Origin: Bacillota bacterium
Lineage (GTDB): Bacteria > Bacillota > Bacilli > Alicyclobacillales > SLC66
Reading direction: 5' to 3'
Assembly (NCBI GenBank): GCA_021821085.1
Contig: JAKACV010000008.1
Location: forward strand, 1 to 64,000
DNA length: 64,000 nucleotides
This document shows positions 53,408 through 62,556 of this stretch, piece after piece (within the stretch, counting starts at the first letter, position 1; the number at the start of each line of letters is the position of its first letter). The notes under the pieces are model-generated. The model saw only the letters and a list, made by a program, of their open reading frames with translations. It made no database searches and was not told the DNA's origin. The position numbers were made by a program, and so were the translations under genes.

Positions 53408-54415
53408 ATGGAGAACCTATCAGAGTTGCGCGCTTGGCATGCGTCTTTACCTGAGCGAATTGAGGCGAGTCTGCGTCAAGATTCTGTGGAGCAAACGTAT
53501 CAGGTCCTTCATCAGCATCATCGCACGATGCATCGAACGGCCTTTCTACTCGCGCAAAAACAGTTGGCGGTGGAAGGACACCCGTCATTGCGTGCGTCGT
53601 ATTGTTTTGTCATGCTTGGCAGTGGTGCGCGTAGGGAACAGGCGCTACGAGTAGATCAGGATCATGCGCTGATTTATGTGGCTCATGATTTTACATCAAA
53701 GCAACGAGTTCATGATTATTTTTTTCAATTATCAGAGTTGGTATCCGCCTATCTGCACGAGATTGGCTATGCGCTTTGTTCGGGGAATGTAATGGCGAGC
53801 AATCCCCGGTGGCGAGGAACGCAAGAGGATTGGTTGCAGCGTCTGGATTTTTATCAAAAAGAGCCCACATGGGAACATATTCGCTATTTACTTATTGCGG
53901 CGGACGCCATGCCGATTATAGGAGATGAGCAATTGGTGTTTGCCATGCGTCAACAGGCGGTGGACTACGTGGCTCGGTCTCCGTTTATGCGCTGGAAAAT
54001 TGCAGATCAAGGCAGAGCAGATAAGGTGATGCTTCCGTTATGGCGCAAAGGCACCGTTTCACTAAAAGAGACACTATATACGCCGCTTGTAAACAGTATT
54101 CGATTATGGGCGCACAGTATGGATATTGCGGAACCGTCTACGCGACAACGGATTGAATTAATCTCAAAGAACCGCGGTTGGAGTGCTGAATTGGCACAAG
54201 ATGCAACACGAGCGATCGCAAGAGTGCTCACTTGGCGGCTGCGTTTGCATGTGGATCAGGCACTTCATGGTGAAGAGCCGACAGATCTACTGCATCTTGA
54301 AAAATTGAGTGGGGACGAATGGGAGCAAATGAGGATGACGGTGCGCTTCATTCGAAAACTTCAATTATTAACAGGTAAGCACTTCCACGAACGGAGGAGA
54401 GTAGATGGGATTTGA
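53408..54415 (+). CDS. DUF294 nucleotidyltransferase-like protein
   Basis: 335 residues. GSGARREQ (71-78) followed by VDQDHALIY with D83 and D85 is the GS-x(n)-DxD nucleotidyltransferase centre as in GlnD-like proteins, and the C-terminal helical DUF294_C region contains TPLVNSIRLWAHSM. Target unknown. AAGGAGG lies five bases before ATG 53408. It overlaps the exonuclease gene by 11 bases. In other Bacillota such pairs stand beside solute symporters; none is here. Confidence 0.85.
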   Translation: MENLSELRAWHASLPERIEASLRQDSVEQTYQVLHQHHRTMHRTAFLLAQKQLAVEGHPSLRASYCFVMLGSGARREQALRVDQDHALIYVAHDFTSKQRVHDYFFQLSELVSAYLHEIGYALCSGNVMASNPRWRGTQEDWLQRLDFYQKEPTWEHIRYLLIAADAMPIIGDEQLVFAMRQQAVDYVARSPFMRWKIADQGRADKVMLPLWRKGTVSLKETLYTPLVNSIRLWAHSMDIAEPSTRQRIELISKNRGWSAELAQDATRAIARVLTWRLRLHVDQALHGEEPTDLLHLEKLSGDEWEQMRMTVRFIRKLQLLTGKHFHERRRVDGI

Positions 54416-55151
54416 ACGCATTCGAGTGTGGCGACATTTGTTTGGCGGGGGTAACGCGTATGGGCGAGTGGAGCAGTTAGAAACATTTCAAGGGCAAGCC
54501 GAGTTGCGTAACATGATTCATGAGATGCATGAACAGGGATTATTTGAAAAAAAGCTTATGGAATTGCAATATGTAGCGATCGATACAGAATCGACAGGTT
54601 TTTCTTCGCGAGATGACGTTCTGCTATCTGTAGCGGCTGTTCTTTATCCCCGGCCAGATGGTGTTTCGGATGAAATGAGTTTTTCATCTTTTATTAAACT
54701 TCTGGATGGAGTTGAAATTTCGCCCGTTGTTCAGGAATTAACAGGGATCACACCTGACCGTTTACGAGATGCCCCTTCGCTTCGTGACGTATTACAGAAA
54801 TTTGTCGTATTTATTGAAGATCATGTACTCATTGCGCATCATGCGGCGCACGACATGGCGTTTTTAAATGCTGGGTTGCGAAAATTATGGAGTGTAGAGT
54901 TAAATTCATCTGTGATTGATACAGGTGAGGTTGCACGTTATTTACATGAATTTAAAAAATATCCAACACTTGATATGCTTTTGAATCTCTATGATATCGA
55001 AATTGAGAATCGTCATTCTGCACTTGGGGATGCGTTTATGACTGCGCAAATCTGGAGCAAGCAGTTGTCTATTTTACAAAAGGCCAATATTCATACGTTG
55101 GGTGCCTTCTGGGAAACATTCATGCAAGAACGGCAAAAGCGAATTCACTAG
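54405..55151 (+). CDS. DnaQ-type 3'-5' exonuclease
   Basis: 248 residues. DEDDh motifs: AIDTESTGF (D60, E62), LIAHHAAHDMAFLNAGL, and NRHSALGDAFMTAQIW. A stand-alone proofreading-type exonuclease that also resembles the PolC exonuclease. GGAGGAGAG precedes ATG 54405. It overlaps the nucleotidyltransferase gene, implying shared translation and probably a joint job. Confidence 0.9.
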   Translation: MGFERIRVWRHLFGGGNAYGRVEQLETFQGQAELRNMIHEMHEQGLFEKKLMELQYVAIDTESTGFSSRDDVLLSVAAVLYPRPDGVSDEMSFSSFIKLLDGVEISPVVQELTGITPDRLRDAPSLRDVLQKFVVFIEDHVLIAHHAAHDMAFLNAGLRKLWSVELNSSVIDTGEVARYLHEFKKYPTLDMLLNLYDIEIENRHSALGDAFMTAQIWSKQLSILQKANIHTLGAFWETFMQERQKRIH

Positions 55152-55455
55152 GTGCCATTTGCGCTTGTGATGCCAAGTGAGACGTTTAAGGAGCCTTTTT
55201 CGATGTGGTCACTGGAGCCTCGTGAGCGGGCACGGCATGCGCTTCACTTGCGTGCACGGATGCCGTGACGCTTCGCTTCGGCCGCGCAAATACGTTACGC
55301 ACATACCGCACCCGCTCACTTAGACATCCTCAAGCCACGCAAAATCGGCCCCCCCTCGTGACGGCGCCTGTGGATATCCTTCATTCATTGTCTTATTCTC
55401 ATTCTCTATTACTGCTCCAAGGTACATCACGTCGGGCGCATGGTCAATCGGGCGA
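55152..55455. other. Non-coding or decayed stretch before a transposase remnant
   Basis: A short frame runs from GTG 55152 to TGA 55267 (38 residues, containing EPRERARHALHLRARMP), directly after the exonuclease stop and without a ribosome site. The rest is GC-rich with no open frame that looks native. The composition matches the adjacent transposase remnant rather than the host genes. Confidence 0.4.
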
Positions 55456-55821
55456 ATGACGGCAGACCCAACCCCCCCATTTGATTCAGACGTCATATTC
55501 GCCGTGATGTTTCTTGGCTTTGCCCATCGCATCAAGAGTATGGAGGAGCTAGATCGGGAGATTCAGAAAGGACGGTATCGAAAAGTGATGCCGCGTGGGA
55601 AGAGATTGCCTTCCCATGATCCCGTACGAAGGGCGCTGTGCCAGGTGGTGATTCGGATGAAGGAAGAGCGGCGCACCCTCATGCAGGATGTCAAGGGGCT
55701 GTTTGACGCGCGAGAACCGGACGCGTGGAACATTCCGCTTCAAGACGTGATCCAAGAAATCAAAGAGCAGATGCGTTGGGGTTTGGCAGGTCATACGAAA
55801 GTCCTCTGGGATACGGGATAG
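55456..55821 (+). pseudogene. Internally deleted transposase remnant
   Basis: 121 codons remain open. The first part (FDSDVIFAVMFLGFAHRIKSMEELDREIQ to LPSHDPVRRAL) looks like the N-terminal domain of a DDE transposase, then it jumps to VVIRMKEERRTLMQDVKGLF, which in such enzymes lies well inside the catalytic domain. The DDE core between them and the C-terminal part are missing. GC content is higher than that of neighbouring genes. The family assignment is from pattern memory, not a search. Confidence 0.6.
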
Positions 55822-56000
55822 ACCGGTCTACAAGCAAACAGATTTCGAAAAAAATCGGTAGCCGAATCTCGTCCATAAACCGCGAAATTTGTCGCATAGA
55901 CACGGAATCAGGGTAAAGGTCAGCCGTAATTGCGCCGAGAGGCAAGGCGAGGTCAAAGAACTGGAAAAAATTGCATGGTCCCTGCTCGTGATTGCGTGAG
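55822..56000. other. Continuation of the degraded region
   Basis: No gene. On the minus strand 55822-55945 encodes a native-looking segment (PLGAITADLYPDSVSMRQISRFMDEI) that may be a piece of another transposase, lying head to head with the remnant above. Weak support. Confidence 0.3.
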
Positions 56001-56001
56001 G

Positions 56002-56031
56002 TTGACAGTATTTACTGCTGTGGAATATAAT
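56002..56031 (+). promoter_or_regulatory. Strong promoter of rpsU
   Basis: TTGACA (56002-56007), 18-base spacer, perfect TATAAT (56026-56031). A small hairpin GGCTAA/TTAGCC (56050-56067) follows in the leader, ahead of the ribosome site. Confidence 0.88.
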
Positions 56032-56100
56032 TTGCTGTGATATAGATGTGGCTAATTAAGGTTAGCCTTGCAAGTGTTCGGTGGAGGGAGGGAAACCTGT

Positions 56101-56280
56101 ATGTCCGAGATCAAGATCCGTAAGAACGAATCTTTGGATAGCGCGTTACGTCGCTTTAAGCGTGCTACTGCAAAGGACGGCATCCTCGCCGAAGTTAAGA
56201 AACGGAAGCAATACGACAAGCCAAGCGTGGCTCGCAAGAAAAAATCGGAAGCTGCTCGTAAAAATAAGAAGAAATTTTAA
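56101..56280 (+). CDS. rpsU: 30S ribosomal protein S21
   Basis: 59 residues. [20 protein letters not shown] is the conserved start, and the C-terminus is Lys/Arg-rich ([15 protein letters not shown]). GGAGGG lies eight bases before ATG 56101. yqeY follows in the standard rpsU-yqeY-yqfC order. Confidence 0.98.
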   Translation: MSEIKIRKNESLDSALRRFKRATAKDGILAEVKKRKQYDKPSVARKKKSEAARKNKKKF

Positions 56281-56343
56281 AGTGTATGTGAGCGGCTATT
56301 GTGCTGCAGTCACCGCACATACGATAAGGGAGCGAACAGGCGC

Positions 56344-56796
56344 GTGGGATTGGCCGATCGCCTATCTGATGAATTGAAGCAGGCTATGAGGGACAAGGAC
56401 AAGGTTCGCTTGTCCGTTTTGCGATTAGTTAAATCAGCAATGAAGTACCAAGAGATTGATGCGCATCATGCGCTAACGGATGAAGAAGTGCTCGCCGTTA
56501 TTCGCAAAGAGGTAAAGCAGCGCAAGGATGCGCTGGAGACGATAAAGGGGTCTGATCGGACCGATTTTAGGGCTTCACTCGAATCAGAACTTGAGGTCTT
56601 ATATTCTTATTTGCCAGCGCCACTATCTTTAGATGAGCTTCGCTTGCTTGTAGTGGAAGTCGTTCGTGAAACAGGTGCCTCTTCGCGAGCGGACATGGGA
56701 AAGGTTATGCCTCTCGTTATGAATCGCGTCGGTTCGAGTGCTGAAGGAAAGACAGTGAGCAAAGTCGTGCAGCAGATTCTTTCTGATTTATCCTAA
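56344..56796 (+). CDS. yqeY: GatB/YqeY domain protein
   Basis: 150 residues. LADRLSDELKQAMRDKDKVRLSVLRLVKSAMKYQEID and the C-terminal YLPAPLSLDELRLLVVEVV, ADMGKVMPLVMNRVGSSAEGKTVSKVVQQIL are typical. The domain also occurs at the GatB C-terminus and may bind tRNA. GTG 56344 aligns with family starts, AGGGAG lies about 11 bases upstream. Confidence 0.94.
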   Translation: MGLADRLSDELKQAMRDKDKVRLSVLRLVKSAMKYQEIDAHHALTDEEVLAVIRKEVKQRKDALETIKGSDRTDFRASLESELEVLYSYLPAPLSLDELRLLVVEVVRETGASSRADMGKVMPLVMNRVGSSAEGKTVSKVVQQILSDLS

Positions 56797-56829
56797 ACGT
56801 GCACGTTGTAGACAACTGATACTTATTGA

Positions 56830-56867
56830 TAGTAAAAGGCGACCCTTTTGAGGGTCGCCTTTTACTA
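56830..56867 (+). terminator. Terminator of rpsU-yqeY
   Basis: TAGTAAAAGGCGACCCT and AGGGTCGCCTTTTACTA form a perfect 17-bp stem with a four-base loop; the 3' arm supplies the T-run. Confidence 0.93.
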
Positions 56868-56920
56868 TACGGCATATCTTGCTCGATTTTGGCATAAACG
56901 TCTTTCGAGGAGGGATGTCC

Positions 56921-57199
56921 GTGAAACGTAGGTGGCGAGATAAGACAGAGCGCATGGCGGCTGATCTTCTTGAAGTACCAAAGGACACCCTGTTACACGT
57001 GCCTCGAGTCATGCTTGTTGGCAATGAACAAGTGGTCGTTGATAACTATCGGATGATTATTTCGTTCGAACCAAGCCTAATTCGGATTGCTCTTGCCAAA
57101 GGTGAAGTAGCGATTAAAGGGGACCGATTAGTGCTAAAGGTGATCGTGCCAGAACAACTTGTCATTGAAGGCACCGTATTTAGTGTGGATTTTCATTGA
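56921..57199 (+). CDS. yqfC: Sporulation protein YqfC
   Basis: 92 residues. LLEVPKDTLLHVPRVMLVGNEQVVVDNYRMIISFEPSLIRI is the YabP/YqfC pattern. Members of the family act in the mother cell during spore formation. GTG 56921 has GGAGG seven bases upstream. yqfD follows with a 13-base gap. Confidence 0.93.
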   Translation: MKRRWRDKTERMAADLLEVPKDTLLHVPRVMLVGNEQVVVDNYRMIISFEPSLIRIALAKGEVAIKGDRLVLKVIVPEQLVIEGTVFSVDFH

Positions 57200-57212
57200 G
57201 GGGGGGAAAACA

Positions 57213-58409
57213 GTGGCGATACGCATCGCAGAATTTTTAAGCGGTTCCGTGCGTGTGCTTATCTTAAATGACCCGAGTCGGGCCGTACTATCGGCTTTAG
57301 TTGCCCGCGGATTCCCCCTTTATGACGTGGAGTATATTGCGGTCGACCAGTATCAACTTACCTTGGGACTGTCACATGTTCTTGCGCTTGTACAAGCAAC
57401 CCGCCATGTAACTGCAAAGGTGCGATTTGTACGCAAATGGGGACTTCCGTTCGTCATTTGGCGTGCGAAGCGAAGAAAGGCGTTTGTTGTCGGCGCTCTT
57501 TTTTTTGTCATCGCATTGTACACGCTATCGGGGTTTATCTGGCATGTGCAGATTGAAGGTACGGATCAGCAAGAAGCTGTTCAAGTGGCTTTGGAAAAAT
57601 TACACATCTATCCTGGTGGATTATTGTATAAAGTACTTGATCAGGATGCAGTGCAATTGGCTCTATTAGACGCGCTCCCAGATCTGTCTTGGGTTGGAGT
57701 TCGGATTCATGGTACGTCGATTTATGTACGAGTGATTCCGCGAATTCCAGGTGTAAAAGCACTGCCTTCCGGACCTCAAAATATTGTGGCGAAGGTACCA
57801 GGTGTTGTTGCGACAGTTTTGGCAAATAACGGTCAAGCGGTGGTGAAACCAGGGCAGTTTGTTACTCCAGGCACCGTCTTGATCTCAGGCGCTTTAGAAG
57901 ATGGGAAAGCAGTACATGCAGATGGAATCGTTCGCGGGATTGTCTGGTATCGATCCAATCTATCTTTATCGCAAAAGACGTCAGTTGAACTACTTACGGG
58001 GAGTCATGTTCAACATGATTATCTAATGTTTGGTACATTGGCTCTGCAAGTTTGGGGTTTTTCTCATCCACCCTATGCTCATGAAGAAATTCAAAGTGTC
58101 GATGTACCGTTAAAATTAGGCGATCTAACGCTCCCCTTCGTTTTGCGTAAAGAAACCGTGTACGAAGTGACGCCACATGCAGAAACCCTCAATGAATCTG
58201 CGCTTACTCAACGCGGATTAAAGTTCGCGGCAACAGATGTGCTGGGGCTGTCAAAAGGTGACGGGAAAGTTCTACGGCAAAATGTTTTGCAGCGTAAACT
58301 AGAGCATGGTAAGCTATACATGACGATATGGACAGAAGTCCTTCAGGATATTGGGATCAATCAAACGATCTCCCCTCAACCAACGGAATCGGTAAAGAAG
58401 AAAACATGA
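57213..58409 (+). CDS. yqfD: Sporulation protein YqfD
   Basis: 398 residues. A soluble N-terminal part (SGSVRVLILNDPSRAVLSALVARGFPLYDV), one membrane helix (about residues 92-112, AFVVGALFFVIALYTLSGF) after RRKA, and an extracytoplasmic region with a PGVVATVLANNGQAVVKPGQFVTPGTVLISG hairpin. Required for spore development in Bacillus. GTG 57213 follows seven G residues. Confidence 0.94.
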   Translation: MAIRIAEFLSGSVRVLILNDPSRAVLSALVARGFPLYDVEYIAVDQYQLTLGLSHVLALVQATRHVTAKVRFVRKWGLPFVIWRAKRRKAFVVGALFFVIALYTLSGFIWHVQIEGTDQQEAVQVALEKLHIYPGGLLYKVLDQDAVQLALLDALPDLSWVGVRIHGTSIYVRVIPRIPGVKALPSGPQNIVAKVPGVVATVLANNGQAVVKPGQFVTPGTVLISGALEDGKAVHADGIVRGIVWYRSNLSLSQKTSVELLTGSHVQHDYLMFGTLALQVWGFSHPPYAHEEIQSVDVPLKLGDLTLPFVLRKETVYEVTPHAETLNESALTQRGLKFAATDVLGLSKGDGKVLRQNVLQRKLEHGKLYMTIWTEVLQDIGINQTISPQPTESVKKKT

Positions 58410-58444
58410 TGAATTTAGGCAGCGAGTAGCCAGAGGAGATGGGA

Positions 58445-59425
58445 GTGCGATTGAGCGAAGAGAGCATAGTTTCGCGAAAGTTTCTCCTGCGTGACAATGA
58501 GGAAGCGCGCGCGATTTTTGGACCACAGGATGCGAATGTTCGCATATTGGATCAGGCGTTTGACAGTACGTTGATTAATCGTGGTAATGAATTGAGTGTT
58601 CAAGGATCAGTTTCAGATATAGAACATGTCGGAGAACTGATTGGTATTTTCAAACAACTGCTACGAAAAGGACATTCACTCTCTGAACGAGATGTCCACT
58701 ATGCATTGCAGCTTCAACAAAAAGGGGATTTAGCACATTTGCTAGATCTGTACCAAGAGGATTTAGCACAGAATTTTAAAGGTAAAGCAATTCGCGTAAA
58801 GACTCTTGGACAGCGGACATACGTTGATGCCATACGTAAAAGTGATATTGTTTTTGGAGTCGGTCCTGCTGGCACGGGGAAAACGTATTTGGCTGTTGTT
58901 CTCGCCTACTTAGCATTAAAACAGGGTCAGGTGAAACGTATTGTCCTTACGCGCCCTGCAGTGGAAGCTGGCGAGAATTTAGGTTTCTTACCGGGTGATT
59001 TACAGGAGAAAGTTGATCCCTATTTGCGTCCACTGTATGATGCTTTGCATGATGTGATGGGGTCCGAACAGCTTGCCCGATCTATGGAACGCGGACTCGT
59101 AGAGGTTGCTGCGCTTGCTTATATGCGGGGACGGACATTGGAAGATGCGTTTGTCATTTTGGACGAAGCGCAAAATACGACTCCAGAGCAAATGAAGATG
59201 TTTCTTACACGCCTTGGATTTGGTTCTAAAATGGTGATTACGGGAGATATTACGCAGATTGATTTACCTCGCGGTAAACGTTCGGGGCTGCGTGAAGCGA
59301 TGCGAATTCTGGTAGATGTTGATGGCGTTGCATTTATTCTCTTGGACGAATCAGATGTGATTCGTCATCAATTGGTGCAAAAAATTATTCGTGCATATGA
59401 AAAGGATGAGGTTGAGCGGGGATGA
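58445..59425 (+). CDS. phoH: PhoH family ATPase
   Basis: 326 residues. GPAGTGKT Walker A (140-147), ILDEAQNTTPEQMKMFLTRLGFGSKMVITGD with Walker B at 240-241, and the N-terminal KH-like region. The family is linked to RNA metabolism; the exact role is not known. GTG 58445 has GGAG six bases upstream; an ATG at 58439 in frame lies too close to it. The stop overlaps the pgpH start. Confidence 0.94.
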   Translation: MRLSEESIVSRKFLLRDNEEARAIFGPQDANVRILDQAFDSTLINRGNELSVQGSVSDIEHVGELIGIFKQLLRKGHSLSERDVHYALQLQQKGDLAHLLDLYQEDLAQNFKGKAIRVKTLGQRTYVDAIRKSDIVFGVGPAGTGKTYLAVVLAYLALKQGQVKRIVLTRPAVEAGENLGFLPGDLQEKVDPYLRPLYDALHDVMGSEQLARSMERGLVEVAALAYMRGRTLEDAFVILDEAQNTTPEQMKMFLTRLGFGSKMVITGDITQIDLPRGKRSGLREAMRILVDVDGVAFILLDESDVIRHQLVQKIIRAYEKDEVERG

Positions 59426-61545
59426 TGAGTCCTAGAAAGTCGAAATCTGCGATGGCCACGCTCATTAAAAACTACGATTTGCGTTTTGGCACGCGTTTTC
59501 GAGTTGCAATTTATCTCTTTTTGACTCTAGTTCTCTTCTTTAGTTTAGTTGGAACCGTGTTGCCTGAGCGATATGACTTGTCTTCAGGGCAGGTCAGTCA
59601 AGTAACGATTCGAGCTCCGATCGACGCCGTAGATACGTATGCCACACAAGCTGCTAAGCAGGCGGCGGCCGCGCTTGTTCCTGCACGGTACGACATTAAT
59701 CCAGCGACAGAACAAGATGCTCTTGCGTCTTTAGATCGACTTTTTAATGCTGTGAATATCGTTCGCGGAGAGCAGGCGTTAAGCGCGGAGGCTGCCTTAG
59801 GACAGGTGAAGCAATCCGCACCACACAAGCTCCCGCCAGCGGCGATTGCCGCGTTATTACAAATGCAGGGAAGTGTGCTTACGGTTGTCAGCAGTGACTC
59901 TGTGCGCATCGTGCAACAATTGCTCCAAAGTAGCTTCTCAGCCCGAGATATGAGTCGCGCATCGTTGATTGTGGATCAACAATTGGTGACGCTTCAGGTT
60001 AATGAACAAATGCGCGTGATCATTGGACAAATTGTTGAATCAGTCTTGCAACCGAATCTTGTATACAATCAAATGTTGACGCAAGAAGCGAAATTGGCGG
60101 CAGAACGAAGTGTGCCTGACGTCTGGATTAACCGCGGAGACGTCATCGTACGGCGAGGCGAATTGATCACACCGACAATTATGAGCGAACTACAGGATTT
60201 AAAGTTGCTCAAAACACAACCTGATTATGGGATCTTTATTGGGTTTTTCTTTTTTATTGCACTGCTTGTTCTTGCTACTGCGTCGTTTATACAGTTGCGT
60301 CGATTACGCATTGCGCGAGATAACGTGTATCTATTGCTCTATTCGATCGTAATTATTTTTTCTGCAGGGTTGCTCTTATTGGCCAAATCAGCAGTAGATG
60401 TCGGCGTTCCAATCGATATTTCCTATGCGGTACCAGTTGCCATGGCCAGTATGATGCTAGCCATGTTTTTTGGTTCATCGCTCGCTGTATTGTCGTCTTT
60501 GTTGTTGTCCATTTTGAGTAGTGCAGTCTTTGGATTTGAATTCCAACACTTTTTCACCCCCCTCATTGGAGCGCTTGGCGCAGTGATGGCCATGACTCGT
60601 GTGCAGCACCGCAGTGTATTTATGCGAGCAGGTTTTTTAACGGCAGCCTTAAACGCATGTACGATCATTGTGATGCATTTTATCTTGACCTCAACGGGCT
60701 CTGGGTTGCATGAACTAGCTTATGAGGTGATTTACGGTATCGTGGGTGGATTGTTATCTTCTGTGCTTACGATTGGATTGATGCCATTTTTGGAGACTGC
60801 ATTTGGTGTGGTTACGCATATGGGATTATTAGAACTCGCCAATCCTACTCATCCTTTATTGCGAAGATTGCTACTTGAAGCGCCTGGCACGTATCATCAT
60901 AGTCTCATTGTTGGAAATTTGGCAGAATCGGCTGCAGAAGCCATTGGGGCTGATCCGTTAATATGCCGAGTAGGTGCCTACTACCATGATGTTGGTAAGA
61001 TGAAACGACCGTTATTCTTCGTTGAAAACCAAGTCTCGGGGGAAAATCCGCACGATAAGGTTTCTCCGAATTTATCTTATTTGATCATTACCTCACATGT
61101 GTCTGATGGCTTAAAAATGCTTGAAGAGTATAAGCTTCCCGCTCCTATACGCGATATATGCGCTGAACATCATGGAACGACTGTGCTATGGTATTTTTAC
61201 AATAAAGCACTAGAAGAGGACAAGCATCACACACCTGATATGGATCAATATCGCTATCCTGGACCTCGTCCCCAATCAAAGGAAGCGGCTATTGTTATGA
61301 TGTGTGACGCCGTGGAAGCTTCCGTTCGATCGATGGGGAAACCTACACCACAGCGAATTGAAGCATTGATCCGTAAGATCATGAAGGATCGGTTGCAAGA
61401 TGGACAACTCGATCAATGCGATATTACCTTTAAGGACTTGGAGCGAATGCTAGAGGCCTTTATGCGTACATTGCAGGGGATTTATCATGAGCGAATCGAG
61501 TATCCTGATCCTGCAAAGATAGGGGCGAATCGCGGCAAAGGATAG
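59422..61545 (+). CDS. pgpH: Cyclic-di-AMP phosphodiesterase PgpH (7TM-HD)
   Basis: 707 residues: an N-terminal membrane helix, a large extracytoplasmic 7TMR-HDED domain, seven membrane helices (about residues 270-480) and a cytoplasmic HD domain with HHSLIVGNLAESAA, YYHDVGKMKRPLFFVENQ (H522, D523) and SHVSDGLKML, AEHHGT. It hydrolyses c-di-AMP to pApA. A c-di-AMP riboswitch occurs in this window at 20745-20885. Start ATG overlaps phoH. Confidence 0.96.
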   Translation: MMSPRKSKSAMATLIKNYDLRFGTRFRVAIYLFLTLVLFFSLVGTVLPERYDLSSGQVSQVTIRAPIDAVDTYATQAAKQAAAALVPARYDINPATEQDALASLDRLFNAVNIVRGEQALSAEAALGQVKQSAPHKLPPAAIAALLQMQGSVLTVVSSDSVRIVQQLLQSSFSARDMSRASLIVDQQLVTLQVNEQMRVIIGQIVESVLQPNLVYNQMLTQEAKLAAERSVPDVWINRGDVIVRRGELITPTIMSELQDLKLLKTQPDYGIFIGFFFFIALLVLATASFIQLRRLRIARDNVYLLLYSIVIIFSAGLLLLAKSAVDVGVPIDISYAVPVAMASMMLAMFFGSSLAVLSSLLLSILSSAVFGFEFQHFFTPLIGALGAVMAMTRVQHRSVFMRAGFLTAALNACTIIVMHFILTSTGSGLHELAYEVIYGIVGGLLSSVLTIGLMPFLETAFGVVTHMGLLELANPTHPLLRRLLLEAPGTYHHSLIVGNLAESAAEAIGADPLICRVGAYYHDVGKMKRPLFFVENQVSGENPHDKVSPNLSYLIITSHVSDGLKMLEEYKLPAPIRDICAEHHGTTVLWYFYNKALEEDKHHTPDMDQYRYPGPRPQSKEAAIVMMCDAVEASVRSMGKPTPQRIEALIRKIMKDRLQDGQLDQCDITFKDLERMLEAFMRTLQGIYHERIEYPDPAKIGANRGKG

Positions 61546-61572
61546 GTGGAATCTGAGGGGGAGTGGAAACTG

Positions 61573-62055
61573 ATGCAAGAAGATGACCTTGAAGTCTATT
61601 TTGCATGTGAAGTGAATGTTTCGGAGTTTGGCGAAGACAGGATCGCGCAAATTGTCCGTGTCGTTTGTCAAGATATTGCGATTCGTGAAGAATTGGCCCC
61701 AGCGGAAGTGTCGATTACGATTGTGGATGGTGACACCATCCAAGAATTAAATCGCACGTATCGACAATTGGATCGGGTGACAGATGTCCTGTCGTTCGCT
61801 CTTCTTGAGAGCGTGGATGAATCGCTGATTGAAGCAGATGACGACGTGCAGGCAATGGGGGATATTGTTGTATGCTGGCCGCGTCTCTGTGAACAGGCAG
61901 AAGAATATGGACATAGTATTGAACGTGAACTCGCCTTTTTAACGGCGCATGGATTTTATCACTTGCTTGGGTATGATCATCAGACAGAAGAGACAGAACG
62001 AACGATGATCACGCTACAAGAGACCGTGCTTAGTACACTGGGTTTTGTTCGATAA
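61573..62055 (+). CDS. ybeY: Endoribonuclease YbeY (rRNA maturation factor)
   Basis: 160 residues. LNRTYRQLDRVTDVLSFAL and AHGFYHLLGYDH, the H-x3-H-x5-H zinc site, are present. It acts in 16S 3'-end maturation and ribosome quality control. ATG 61573 follows GGGGGAG; the frame also has a GTG at 61546 directly after the pgpH stop without a ribosome site. Confidence 0.96.
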   Translation: MQEDDLEVYFACEVNVSEFGEDRIAQIVRVVCQDIAIREELAPAEVSITIVDGDTIQELNRTYRQLDRVTDVLSFALLESVDESLIEADDDVQAMGDIVVCWPRLCEQAEEYGHSIERELAFLTAHGFYHLLGYDHQTEETERTMITLQETVLSTLGFVR

Positions 62056-62556
62056 ATGATGAGGGGGCTTGTGCGCAGTTTCCGCTATGCATTTGACGGT
62101 ATGGCGTATGCCTTGGCGACACAGCGCAACATGCGGGTACACTTTTTCGCTGCGTTTATCGTCATTTTATTGTCTACCGTTGTATCAATCAGTGTTTTGC
62201 AGATCATTACGGTGCTCTTCTCCATTGCACTCGTGATTACTCTCGAAATGGTTAATACGGCAATTGAACATGTGGTGGACATGGTGACGGTCGATTTTCA
62301 TCCATTGGCTAAAATAGCAAAGGACGTGGCTGCTGCGGCTGTACTGATTGCCGCAGTGAATGCAGTGGCTGTTGCTTATCTTATTTTTTATGATAAATTA
62401 AATCCGATTCAATGGCGAAGTATGAGTACGTTGTTACAGCCGCCTTTTATCAGTGTTTTGCTCATCAGTGCGCTGTGTTTGATGATTGCTGTTTCAGGTT
62501 ATGCAGTGCATATTCGATTGCGTGGGAAGGGTGTTCACCCGAGTGGTTCAAGATGA
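62056..62556 (+). CDS. dgkA: Diacylglycerol/undecaprenol kinase with extended C-terminus
   Basis: 166 residues, membrane protein. SFRYAFDGMAYALATQRNMRVHFFAA, LEMVNTAIEHVVDMV and KIAKDVAAAAVLIAA are the three helices of the small kinase. Family members are about 120-135 residues; here an extra hydrophobic segment (PPFISVLLISALCLMIAVSGY) follows near residues 131-152. Overlaps cdd by 14 bases. Confidence 0.93.
   Translation: MMRGLVRSFRYAFDGMAYALATQRNMRVHFFAAFIVILLSTVVSISVLQIITVLFSIALVITLEMVNTAIEHVVDMVTVDFHPLAKIAKDVAAAAVLIAAVNAVAVAYLIFYDKLNPIQWRSMSTLLQPPFISVLLISALCLMIAVSGYAVHIRLRGKGVHPSGSR

Noticed and set aside
55320-55535. Minus-strand frame over the transposase remnant
   Set aside because: Looks partly native but has no ribosome site and lies opposite the better-supported transposase frame; left unassigned.
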